NCBI GenBank assembly: GCA_031549525.1
Contig: JAVBPQ010000142.1
Location: forward strand, 1-10,341
Length of the DNA stretch: 10,341 nt
Direction of reading: 5' to 3'
DNA from: WQUF01 sp031549525
GTDB lineage: Bacteria; Bacillota; Clostridia; Clostridiales; Clostridiaceae
Positions within the stretch are counted from its first letter, which is position 1, and the number at the start of each line of letters is the position of its first letter. The notes beneath the pieces are model-generated. The model worked only from the letters and a program-made list of their open reading frames with translations. It was not told the DNA's origin and did not search any database. Position numbers and translations under genes: made by a program. Shown one piece after another: positions 1-6,042 of the stretch.

Positions 1-45
1 CCATTTTTCCGCCGCCTGCTGTGTGGTGATGTATTCATTATTCAA
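1..45 (-). CDS. N-terminus of a probable helix-turn-helix (excisionase/MerR-like) DNA-binding protein, cut by the window edge
   Basis: Only 15 codons are visible, starting with TTG at 45 and reading (M)NNEYITTQQAAEKW. A start of the form 'YITTxxAAEKW' is typical of small clostridial helix-turn-helix proteins related to excisionase and MerR domains; after it the family normally continues with a recognition helix, which lies outside the window. The start is supported by a Shine-Dalgarno AGAGGAAG eight bases upstream and by a promoter that fits it (TTGATA-17-TATGCT). An in-frame GTG at 54 is too close to the Shine-Dalgarno to be used. The codons GCG GCG, CAG CAG and ATC ACC are unlike the A+T-rich usage of the genes upstream, which may indicate acquired DNA. 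The function assignment rests on very few residues. Confidence 0.5.
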   Translation of the reverse strand, partial: MNNEYITTQQAAEKW

Positions 46-70
46 ATTACACACTTCCTCTCGCAACAAC

Positions 71-99
71 AGCATATCACATATTCGGAATAATATCAA
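71..99 (-). promoter_or_regulatory. Sigma-A promoter of the partial HTH gene
   Basis: On the minus strand the -35 box is TTGATA (99-94, five of six consensus bases), the spacer is exactly 17 bp, and the -10 box is TATGCT (76-71, four of six), with an extended-10 TG one base upstream of it. Transcription would start near 64, leaving a leader of about 19 nt that carries the Shine-Dalgarno before the TTG at 45. Confidence 0.6.
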
Positions 100-113
100 T
101 TTATACTATTCCG
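86..113. promoter_or_regulatory. Candidate operator: inverted repeat flanking the -35 box
   Basis: Arms CGGAATA (86-92) and TATTCCG (107-113) form a perfect 7-bp inverted repeat, and after one mismatch three more inner bases pair. The repeat straddles the -35 box of the promoter at 71-99. That is where a dimeric repressor would block RNA polymerase. If the downstream gene encodes a DNA-binding protein, autoregulation is a natural guess. Confidence 0.4.
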
Positions 114-168
114 CATTTAAAACAAATCAAGACATTATTTATAAATTATCAAAAATAAATACACTCTC

Positions 169-220
169 AAAAAAAATTTTAGCAGCTATTTAGTTTCCAG
201 AGAATACTAAATAGCTACTA
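169..220 (-). terminator. Rho-independent terminator of the nar-asr operon
   Basis: Arms at 206-220 and 180-194 pair over 15 bp with a single G-U wobble. They enclose an 11-nt loop and are followed, on the minus strand, by AAAA and then eight T (176-169). The hairpin begins about 25 bp after the asrC stop codon. This is the only strong terminator seen downstream of narA, which supports one long transcript. Confidence 0.9.
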
Positions 221-245
221 TAATATTAGGGGATATTTTTACTTT

Positions 246-1208
246 TTAATACTTAACACCACTCCAATAGACTGTGTTTCTCATAATAGCTTTATCTGAA
301 AGTTTAACCCCATCTAAAGCCCATTTTTTCCACTCTTCAAATCCTGTACGGTCTATTACATATCCAATATGCTCTTTTCCTCCTGGAGCATCTCTATCAA
401 AATACTTATCTACAAATTTATAGGTATTCATGATTATCTTAATTATAGAATCCTCATCCACCCATAAAATAAAATCCTCTCCAAGCCTTGGATTTTTCTT
501 GCCTGTCCTTCCCATAATGGTAAGTCTGTAATATTTTTCTTTGCTTCTAGTCCATGCACCCATTGGACAGCTTAGAACACATTCTCCACATCCAATGCAC
601 TTTAAAGCATCCCTTTCAATCTTATAATTTTCCATCCTTAAAGCATTGGTAGATTTTTTCTTACAAGCCTTTTCGCAAGCACCGCATGCAACACACCTAT
701 ATCTATCATACTCTGGCTCTGTCATTCCTATTATCCCAAAATCATGCATCCTAGCTTTAATACAATCGTTTGGGCACCCTGTTAAAGCAATTTTAAAGTG
801 AAGGTCATTTGGAAATATATTTTTTTCAATTCTTTTTGCAAAATTTGTGGTATTATAGTTAGCATAAGGGCATACATTATTTCCTATACAAGCTGCAACA
901 TTTCTTGTGCCAGAAGATGTGTAACCTTTATCTTTTACTTCTTGATTTATATCAAGTCCATTTATTATAGGCTGGATAAGCTTGTTTACTTCATCAATAT
1001 TTTCCATCTTAATATCTGGTATTTCAAAACCCTGACGAGTTGTAATATGAACGGTACCATTTCCATATTTTTCAGCTATATCTTGTATTAAACTTAAATA
1101 TTCTGCATTTAAATATCCTCCAGGTACCCTTATCCTTGAAGCAGTAAGGCCTCTTTTTTTAGTTATACGAAAGGCATTTTTTTTAAGCTTTTTAACATTT
1201 ATATCCAT
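246..1208 (-). CDS. asrC: Anaerobic sulfite reductase subunit C (siroheme and [4Fe-4S] catalytic subunit); possible nitrite reductase
   Basis: AsrC is the catalytic siroheme subunit that carries out six-electron reduction of sulfite to sulfide in the cytoplasm. The protein is 320 aa, close to enteric AsrC (about 337). The N-terminal nitrite/sulfite-reductase ferredoxin-like half has HITTRQ (55-60). The siroheme-[4Fe-4S] cysteines are C107-x5-C113 and C145-x3-C149. Two ferredoxin clusters follow at C172/175/178/182 and C204/207/210/214. The start is ATG at 1208, with GAGGTG six to eight bases upstream. A GTG at 1217 is in frame but lies inside that Shine-Dalgarno, so it is not used. The gene follows asrB by 10 bp and is last in the operon. 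Siroheme enzymes of this fold also reduce nitrite, and the neighbouring nitrate-reductase-type genes make that a real alternative substrate; sequence alone cannot decide. Confidence 0.93.
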   Translation of the reverse strand: MDINVKKLKKNAFRITKKRGLTASRIRVPGGYLNAEYLSLIQDIAEKYGNGTVHITTRQGFEIPDIKMENIDEVNKLIQPIINGLDINQEVKDKGYTSSGTRNVAACIGNNVCPYANYNTTNFAKRIEKNIFPNDLHFKIALTGCPNDCIKARMHDFGIIGMTEPEYDRYRCVACGACEKACKKKSTNALRMENYKIERDALKCIGCGECVLSCPMGAWTRSKEKYYRLTIMGRTGKKNPRLGEDFILWVDEDSIIKIIMNTYKFVDKYFDRDAPGGKEHIGYVIDRTGFEEWKKWALDGVKLSDKAIMRNTVYWSGVKY

Positions 1209-1218
1209 ACTTTTCACC

Positions 1219-2007
1219 TCAATCCACTAAAAGTTTGCCCTTAGAATAATTGTACACTGGACCATCTAAGCAAACATATGAATCTGAAATCTTGCAATGC
1301 CCACATTTTCCTATTCCACAGCACATCTTTCTCTCATGAGATATCCATATATTTTCTTCTTTTATATTTAAATTTAAAAATCCTTGAACTGCAAATTTCA
1401 TCATTATGGGCGGACCTACTACTATGACTTGAGTCGTTTCTATATTATCTATAGAAACCTTAGGAATATATTCAGTAACAAGTCCCACATTGCCAGTATA
1501 ATTTTCATCTCCCTTATCCACAGTGAGTACTACATTGGCTTTTCTAATCCAATCATGGATATCTTGCTTAAATATTATATCCTTAGGGGATTTAAACCCT
1601 ACTATAAGAGTAAATCCTTTGGTTTCTTTAGAATTATTTGCAAAATAATCTACAAGGGCCTTAACAGGTGAAAGGCCTGTTCCTCCTGCTACGATTATCA
1701 ATTCCTTATTTTTATAATCATCTATATTAAATCCATTGCCATAGGGTCCTCTTAAAAAGAGCTTATCTCCAACATAATTGTTAAAGACTTCATCTGTAAC
1801 TTTCCCCACTTTTCTTATGGTTAAATCTACACTTCCTTCACCTATTCCACTTACAGAGATAGGAGCTTCTCCAAACTTTGGAATGGAAACTTCAAAAAAC
1901 TGCCCAGGCTTTACATCACCTTCATAGGACATTTTAAAAGTGTATTCTATTTCAGTGTGCTTCTTTACATCAAGGATGGTGGATAAGAAAGGTATATATT
2001 CATTCAT
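1219..2007 (-). CDS. asrB: Anaerobic sulfite reductase subunit B (FAD/NAD(P)H-binding, [2Fe-2S] electron-transfer subunit)
   Basis: AsrB takes electrons from NAD(P)H through FAD and passes them to the siroheme subunit. The 262-aa protein has the ferredoxin-NADP+ reductase/PyrK layout. An FAD-binding beta barrel (about 1-95) includes GQFFEV (35-40) and RGPYGNGF (86-93). A nucleotide-binding domain follows, with AGGTGLSP (107-114) and VGPP (197-200). A C-terminal cysteine cluster, C230-x4-C235-x2-C238-x7-C246, matches the [2Fe-2S] site of dihydroorotate dehydrogenase PyrK and AsrB; C229 is extra. The start codon overlaps the asrA stop (ATGA), with GAGGGGG upstream. The overlap suggests translational coupling, as expected for subunits of one complex. 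Length fits the family (about 270). Confidence 0.93.
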   Translation of the reverse strand: MNEYIPFLSTILDVKKHTEIEYTFKMSYEGDVKPGQFFEVSIPKFGEAPISVSGIGEGSVDLTIRKVGKVTDEVFNNYVGDKLFLRGPYGNGFNIDDYKNKELIIVAGGTGLSPVKALVDYFANNSKETKGFTLIVGFKSPKDIIFKQDIHDWIRKANVVLTVDKGDENYTGNVGLVTEYIPKVSIDNIETTQVIVVGPPIMMKFAVQGFLNLNIKEENIWISHERKMCCGIGKCGHCKISDSYVCLDGPVYNYSKGKLLVD

Positions 2008-3008
2008 AGCTTTGAAACCCCCTCATTTAGCTTGTTTATGCAATTTGAATATGAGATGTATTCAGGGCACATATCATCGCACCTTCCACAGCCTACACAC
2101 ATATGGTATCCAAATCTCTTTTTAAAGTCGTAAACCTTGTGCAGAACTTTAAACCTCATCCTTTGTCCATTTTTTTGTCTATATACATGCCCTCCTGCTA
2201 TATCTGTATAGCCGTCTACATGACAAGAAGCCCAAACTCTTCTTCTTTCTCCTGCTTTTCCATTGTCTTTATAAAATATATCCTGCATTGTAAAGCATGT
2301 ACAAGTTGGACATACAAAATTGCATCTTCCACAAGCTTGACACCTTCCATCATATTCATCCCACATCTTCGAGTTAAATATTGACATGTCTATATTTTCA
2401 GGTATATTAACCTTGACATAATTTGAATCCACAAAAGATTTTTCGACCTCTATATTTTCATATTTTCCTTCCTCTAGATATAAAGTAAGCTCATCCCACT
2501 TGCTATCTATAAGAGCTTTTTCGTCCTTTAAATCTAAATATGCATCATAAAAATCACAGGTATTTGTACCCATAGTAGTGCAAAAGCAATTTTCAAAAGA
2601 GCTTTTACACCCTATCAATATGAATTTTACATTTTCCCTGAATTTTTTATAATAATAATCGCTAAACTTATTGTTTAGATATATCTCATCTAACCTCTTT
2701 ACTGAATGAAGGTCGCAGCTTCTTAAAAAAATAACTGCCCCCTTTTTTTCAAAATTTGGCTCAATGACTTTATCTTCTGTAAAATAAAATAAAGTCTGTG
2801 TTATTGGAAGCAATACTTCCTTAAAAGAAAAATTAGATTTTTTATTAAATTCAATCTCCTCTAAATTTTTTATCTTGTCATATCTTACAGAATCAGTATC
2901 AGAAAAAGCACCTTTTCCAACAAAATTCTTTGGAGCATAGAATAAATACCTATCTGAAAACTTATCTATAATATGATTAAAAGAGGCTATATCAACTTTA
3001 TATCCCAT
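2004..3008 (-). CDS. asrA: Anaerobic sulfite reductase subunit A (dicluster ferredoxin-like electron-transfer subunit)
   Basis: AsrA is the iron-sulfur relay of the AsrABC complex. The 334-aa protein (enteric AsrA is about 347) has an N-terminal domain related to the beta subunits of soluble hydrogenases. Its cysteines C98, C134, C141, C143 and C151 lie in the middle of the chain. Two ferredoxin motifs follow: C223/226/229/233, with C236 and C238 close by, and C304/307/310/314. The ATG at 3008 is preceded by AGGAGTGA at good spacing. The gene starts 4 bp after the chelatase stop and overlaps asrB by 4 bp. It is cytoplasmic, with no signal peptide or membrane segment. Confidence 0.92.
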   Translation of the reverse strand: MGYKVDIASFNHIIDKFSDRYLFYAPKNFVGKGAFSDTDSVRYDKIKNLEEIEFNKKSNFSFKEVLLPITQTLFYFTEDKVIEPNFEKKGAVIFLRSCDLHSVKRLDEIYLNNKFSDYYYKKFRENVKFILIGCKSSFENCFCTTMGTNTCDFYDAYLDLKDEKALIDSKWDELTLYLEEGKYENIEVEKSFVDSNYVKVNIPENIDMSIFNSKMWDEYDGRCQACGRCNFVCPTCTCFTMQDIFYKDNGKAGERRRVWASCHVDGYTDIAGGHVYRQKNGQRMRFKVLHKVYDFKKRFGYHMCVGCGRCDDMCPEYISYSNCINKLNEGVSKL

Positions 3009-3012
3009 TTTA

Positions 3013-3387
3013 TCACTCCTTGATATTCAATTCATCTATCCTATCTATTAGGATCTTGGAAAGCCTAGGATCTGTGCCAAGTGTCTTCCCAATCTTAACA
3101 GTAACTTCTGGGTAAGCTTTTAAAATATTATTTATTTTATCAGGTATGTTTTTTTTGACATGAGTGCCTTCAAATAGAAAGTACGGTATCACATATATAT
3201 CATCTACACCTTTATCTATTAAGCTCTTTATACCAGTCTCTATATTCATCTTAAAAAATGATATAAAAGCACCTTCAATTATTAAATCTTTCTTATCCTT
3301 TTTAACCATATCTATTATCTTATTTAATATATCTATTGAATCTTTATTATTTTTGCTGCCATGAGCTAAAATCAAAATACCTTTCAC
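3013..3387 (-). CDS. cbiX: Short-form CbiX/SirB sirohydrochlorin chelatase, probably making siroheme for AsrC
   Basis: This 124-aa protein belongs to the small, single-domain class of type II chelatases (CbiX-short/SirB), which work as homodimers and insert Co2+ or Fe2+ into sirohydrochlorin. The catalytic histidines are visible: H9 in the N-terminal AHGS motif and H76 in EGTHV (73-77). They match the histidine pair of archaeal CbiX-short. The start is GTG at 3387, with AGAGGTG about six bases upstream; that Shine-Dalgarno overlaps the last codons of the membrane-channel gene. Because the next gene starts asrABC, whose catalytic subunit needs siroheme, iron insertion (ferrochelatase) is the likelier role here. 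Metal choice cannot be read from sequence, and a cobalamin role remains possible. Confidence 0.85.
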   Translation of the reverse strand: MKGILILAHGSKNNKDSIDILNKIIDMVKKDKKDLIIEGAFISFFKMNIETGIKSLIDKGVDDIYVIPYFLFEGTHVKKNIPDKINNILKAYPEVTVKIGKTLGTDPRLSKILIDRIDELNIKE

Positions 3388-3391
3388 AAAT

Positions 3392-4375
3392 TCACCTCTT
3401 TTTATAACTATTTAAAAACATCCTAAGAAAATTAAATAGCACAAAGCCTATGATTGCTGTGGTTATATATATTTGTATACCAGATATCTCTTTTATTATA
3501 AGACCAAAAGCTTCATTTCCGTTTGCCGCCAAAAATTCTGACATCTTTACAGAAGCTACAATACCTATCGCCATGGGAAATGTAAGGGCTGCAAACGCTG
3601 GTGAAAACGGGAAGGAAAAGAACTTAGGCAATTTATAAAGCACAAACAAAAGTGTACAAAATACGATTGCATAAAGCAGATAAACTATTATTTGATTTGG
3701 AGCATCTTTATAAACATTTAAATAGCTTACAAGGCACAAGCTTGAAGGGGCTAAGAGTATGGCTTGAGTATGGTACATAGCATCCTTTATAGGGAGAGTC
3801 ATAAGCCTAATTATCATAAGAGGCAATAATATTGCAAAAGCTATAAGTCCATAAAATAGAACTATCTTAGATATCAAGGGCTCCTTCATAACTCCGCCTA
3901 CAACTACCGAAACCATGATTCCATTGTAAGTAACAAACCAACTTGGCACAAAAGTATCTTTGTTTACACCCTTTATAACATTTCTATAAGTAAACACCAA
4001 TATGTGTATTGCATGGATTATAAGACCTAAAAACCACAGAATTTTTCCAAAAGCATTGTTATAAGCAAAATAATAGCTTCCAAGTAGCATTATTATCATA
4101 GAAAATCCTGCATACAAGCTTGCTGGTACAGTATTTGAATATTCTTTTTTAACAACTTGAAAATAAGTTACTATCTTTACTACATATGCAACTAAAATAA
4201 TTGTAGCTAAAATCATCATGATATGCCTTATCCATGTAAATCCTAATGGAACATACATATTTGATAATGTAATCGCACCTACCATGGTTGGCAAAAGAGG
4301 AACAGGTATATTTTCAACCTTTTGAAGCAAAGTTCTATTTTCTGCCACATTAGTAGCAATTTTACTGTTTGCCAT
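3392..4375 (-). CDS. TDT-family membrane transporter (TehA/SLAC1/Ssu1 type anion channel)
   Basis: The protein is 327 aa and almost wholly hydrophobic, with about ten membrane segments. It ends with positive residues (NSYKKR), and the region has an 'ALTFP' stretch near 260. The overall pattern fits the tellurite-resistance/dicarboxylate transporter (TDT) family. Known members include the bacterial TehA channel, the plant SLAC1 nitrate/chloride channel and the fungal sulfite exporter Ssu1. In an operon for nitrate and sulfite chemistry, a role in moving nitrate, nitrite or sulfite is a reasonable inference; the substrate is not shown. The chosen start is ATG at 4375, preceded by GGAGGG six bases upstream. 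A longer frame reaches back to 4420, but it overlaps the upstream gene and lacks such a site. It starts 28 bp after the upstream stop and ends 4 bp before the chelatase. Confidence 0.8.
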   Translation of the reverse strand: MANSKIATNVAENRTLLQKVENIPVPLLPTMVGAITLSNMYVPLGFTWIRHIMMILATIILVAYVVKIVTYFQVVKKEYSNTVPASLYAGFSMIIMLLGSYYFAYNNAFGKILWFLGLIIHAIHILVFTYRNVIKGVNKDTFVPSWFVTYNGIMVSVVVGGVMKEPLISKIVLFYGLIAFAILLPLMIIRLMTLPIKDAMYHTQAILLAPSSLCLVSYLNVYKDAPNQIIVYLLYAIVFCTLLFVLYKLPKFFSFPFSPAFAALTFPMAIGIVASVKMSEFLAANGNEAFGLIIKEISGIQIYITTAIIGFVLFNFLRMFLNSYKKR

Positions 4376-4403
4376 AACATTCCCTCCTAAATTATAATAA
4401 AGA

Positions 4404-5621
4404 TTAATATATAAATTCAAAATTATCTTTTATGTTAAAAAAGTCGGAATAATCTATCTTAAATAAAGGTTTTTTAACTTTTGAGGTATCTATTTTATTC
4501 TTTATCATCTGCGTTAAAATTCCAGAATAAGATAAATCCCCTTGTAATATAGCACCATAGATAACTCCATCTTTATGGATTATCTTTTTATAATTCTTTC
4601 CATCATCTTCGATCTCAACACTATAACTCTCATCCAAAGCTTCAGGAATTCCTAAGGACATAGTAGGCACCCCTAAGAAATTCATAGTGCATTTACTTGC
4701 AAAGAAATCGTCCATCTCTCTCTTAACACTTGCCATATTGCTTCCTGCTATGATACCCTGTTTAACAGCAGCAGGCCATATTGGGCTTCTTCCTGTGACA
4801 TCTCCTGCTCCATATATATAATCAAAATTTGTCTTTCCATAACTATCAATTACAAGCCCAAATCTATCAAGCTCAACTCCTGATCCTTCTAAGAATTTAA
4901 CATTAGCACGAACCCCAACAGTTATAACAAGTAAATCACAAGGTATAGATGAGCCATCAGATAAGATGAGTTTAACTACATTTCCTTCTTCATCTAAGAC
5001 AGCTTCACTTGCTATAGTGCCAAAATATTGTTTAACTCCTTCTCTTTTAAACGCCTCTTCATATACAGATGCTGCTCTTTTATCAAGCTGCATTGAGAGC
5101 ATACGATCTTTAAGCTCTAAAACAGTGAGGTTTTTATTTATATGCAAAAGACCAGATAGAGCATCAAGACCAACAAGCCCTGCACCACTCACTACTATAT
5201 TTTTAGCTATTTTAGCTCTTTCCATAATCTCAAAACAATCAGAAAGATTTCTAAATCCAATTACGTTCCTATCTTCCTTAAACATAGGAGGAATTGAGGG
5301 CTTAGCTCCTGATGCTATAAGCAATTTATCAAAATTTATAACTCTTCCATCTTCTAATTCTAATGATTTTTCTTTAGCATAAAGCCTAGTTACAGATAAG
5401 CCCTTTATCCAGTGGATCTTGTTCTTTTCTATAAAATCCTCATCTTTAAAATTAAGCTTCTCTAAAGTCCTGATACCTTGCATATAGTGGTGAAGTATGC
5501 ATCTTGAATAAATCCTATCATCCTTAGATATCAATATGATTTCAGCATCTTTATCTAGCCTTCTTATTTCCTCTATTCCATTAAGACCTGCAGCTGACGC
5601 TCCTATAACTACATATCTCAT
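4404..5621 (-). CDS. FAD-dependent NAD(P)H oxidoreductase, electron donor of the nitrate reductase (NarC-like)
   Basis: This 405-aa flavoprotein of the pyridine nucleotide-disulfide oxidoreductase fold has three visible landmarks. They are an FAD-binding dinucleotide motif at the N-terminus (G7-A-S-A-A-G12), a second, NAD(P)H-binding one at 146-151 (GAGLVG), and the late FAD motif YGAGDV (270-275). It resembles NADH oxidases, rubredoxin reductases and the flavin domain of NirB. It probably passes electrons from NAD(P)H to the adjacent ferredoxin-like subunit and on to NarA, as proposed for the third gene of the Clostridium perfringens nar cluster. A cysteine at 41 (YSRC) sits where NADH oxidase and CoA-disulfide reductase carry their redox cysteine; whether it is active is unknown. 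The ATG shares one base with the preceding stop (TAATG) and follows GGAGGTG. Confidence 0.82.
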   Translation of the reverse strand: MRYVVIGASAAGLNGIEEIRRLDKDAEIILISKDDRIYSRCILHHYMQGIRTLEKLNFKDEDFIEKNKIHWIKGLSVTRLYAKEKSLELEDGRVINFDKLLIASGAKPSIPPMFKEDRNVIGFRNLSDCFEIMERAKIAKNIVVSGAGLVGLDALSGLLHINKNLTVLELKDRMLSMQLDKRAASVYEEAFKREGVKQYFGTIASEAVLDEEGNVVKLILSDGSSIPCDLLVITVGVRANVKFLEGSGVELDRFGLVIDSYGKTNFDYIYGAGDVTGRSPIWPAAVKQGIIAGSNMASVKREMDDFFASKCTMNFLGVPTMSLGIPEALDESYSVEIEDDGKNYKKIIHKDGVIYGAILQGDLSYSGILTQMIKNKIDTSKVKKPLFKIDYSDFFNIKDNFEFIY

Positions 5622-6040
5622 TAGATCACCTCCTCAAGAGTAATAGCCTTCATAGGACATTTTTCTACACACATAGGATCTGCTTTTCCCTCTTCATTTC
5701 TATGAGTGCACATATTGCACTTCATTATTTCCTTATGCTCATTTCTATCACTCTTTAAAACCCCATATGGGCAAGCCATTATGCACATATAGCAACTTGC
5801 GCATCTATCAAAATCGTACTTTACAAGCCCTGAATCATAATCCTTTTTCATAGCTCCTGTCATGCAAGTATATGCACATTCAGGCCTATCACAATCTCTA
5901 CAAAAAATAGGGGCAGGTTTATTTTTACTATCTATAGTCACACGATTTCTTGAATCAGAACTCTCGTGAGATACAGCACAAGCAGTTACGCACCCTAAAC
6001 AGCCAATGCATCTTGTTCTATCGATTTTAATCCTTACCAC
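5621..6040 (-). CDS. Four-cluster [4Fe-4S] ferredoxin-like electron-transfer subunit (NarB-like)
   Basis: The 139-aa protein has 16 cysteines in four groups: C11/14/17/21, C47/50/55/59, C80/83/86/90 and C108/111/124/128. That pattern is the HycB/DmsB-type subunit with four [4Fe-4S] clusters, which wires molybdopterin enzymes to a partner. There is no signal peptide, so it is cytoplasmic like NarA. The start is GTG at 6040, preceded by GAGGAGG at seven to eight bases. It begins 2 bp after the narA stop and overlaps the flavoprotein gene by one base. Its place between catalytic subunit and flavoprotein suggests the electron path NAD(P)H, FAD, these clusters, molybdenum. Confidence 0.87.
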   Translation of the reverse strand: MVRIKIDRTRCIGCLGCVTACAVSHESSDSRNRVTIDSKNKPAPIFCRDCDRPECAYTCMTGAMKKDYDSGLVKYDFDRCASCYMCIMACPYGVLKSDRNEHKEIMKCNMCTHRNEEGKADPMCVEKCPMKAITLEEVI

Positions 6041-6042
6041 AA

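Noticed and set aside
798..1091. A 97-codon plus-strand open frame inside asrC
   Set aside because: Its composition is that of reverse-translated A+T-rich codons (many I, Y, F, S, C). It overlaps conserved siroheme-motif coding sequence on the other strand.
4376..4420. Longer N-terminus for the TDT protein starting at 4420
   Set aside because: It would overlap the flavoprotein gene and has no ribosome binding site. GGAGGG sits at ideal spacing before the ATG at 4375, and the added residues would be translated from the Shine-Dalgarno region itself.
4966..5382. A 138-codon open frame on the plus strand inside the flavoprotein gene
   Set aside because: It is serine- and leucine-rich without domain features, lacks a ribosome binding site and is antisense to a clear gene. 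It is a by-product of that gene's codon usage.
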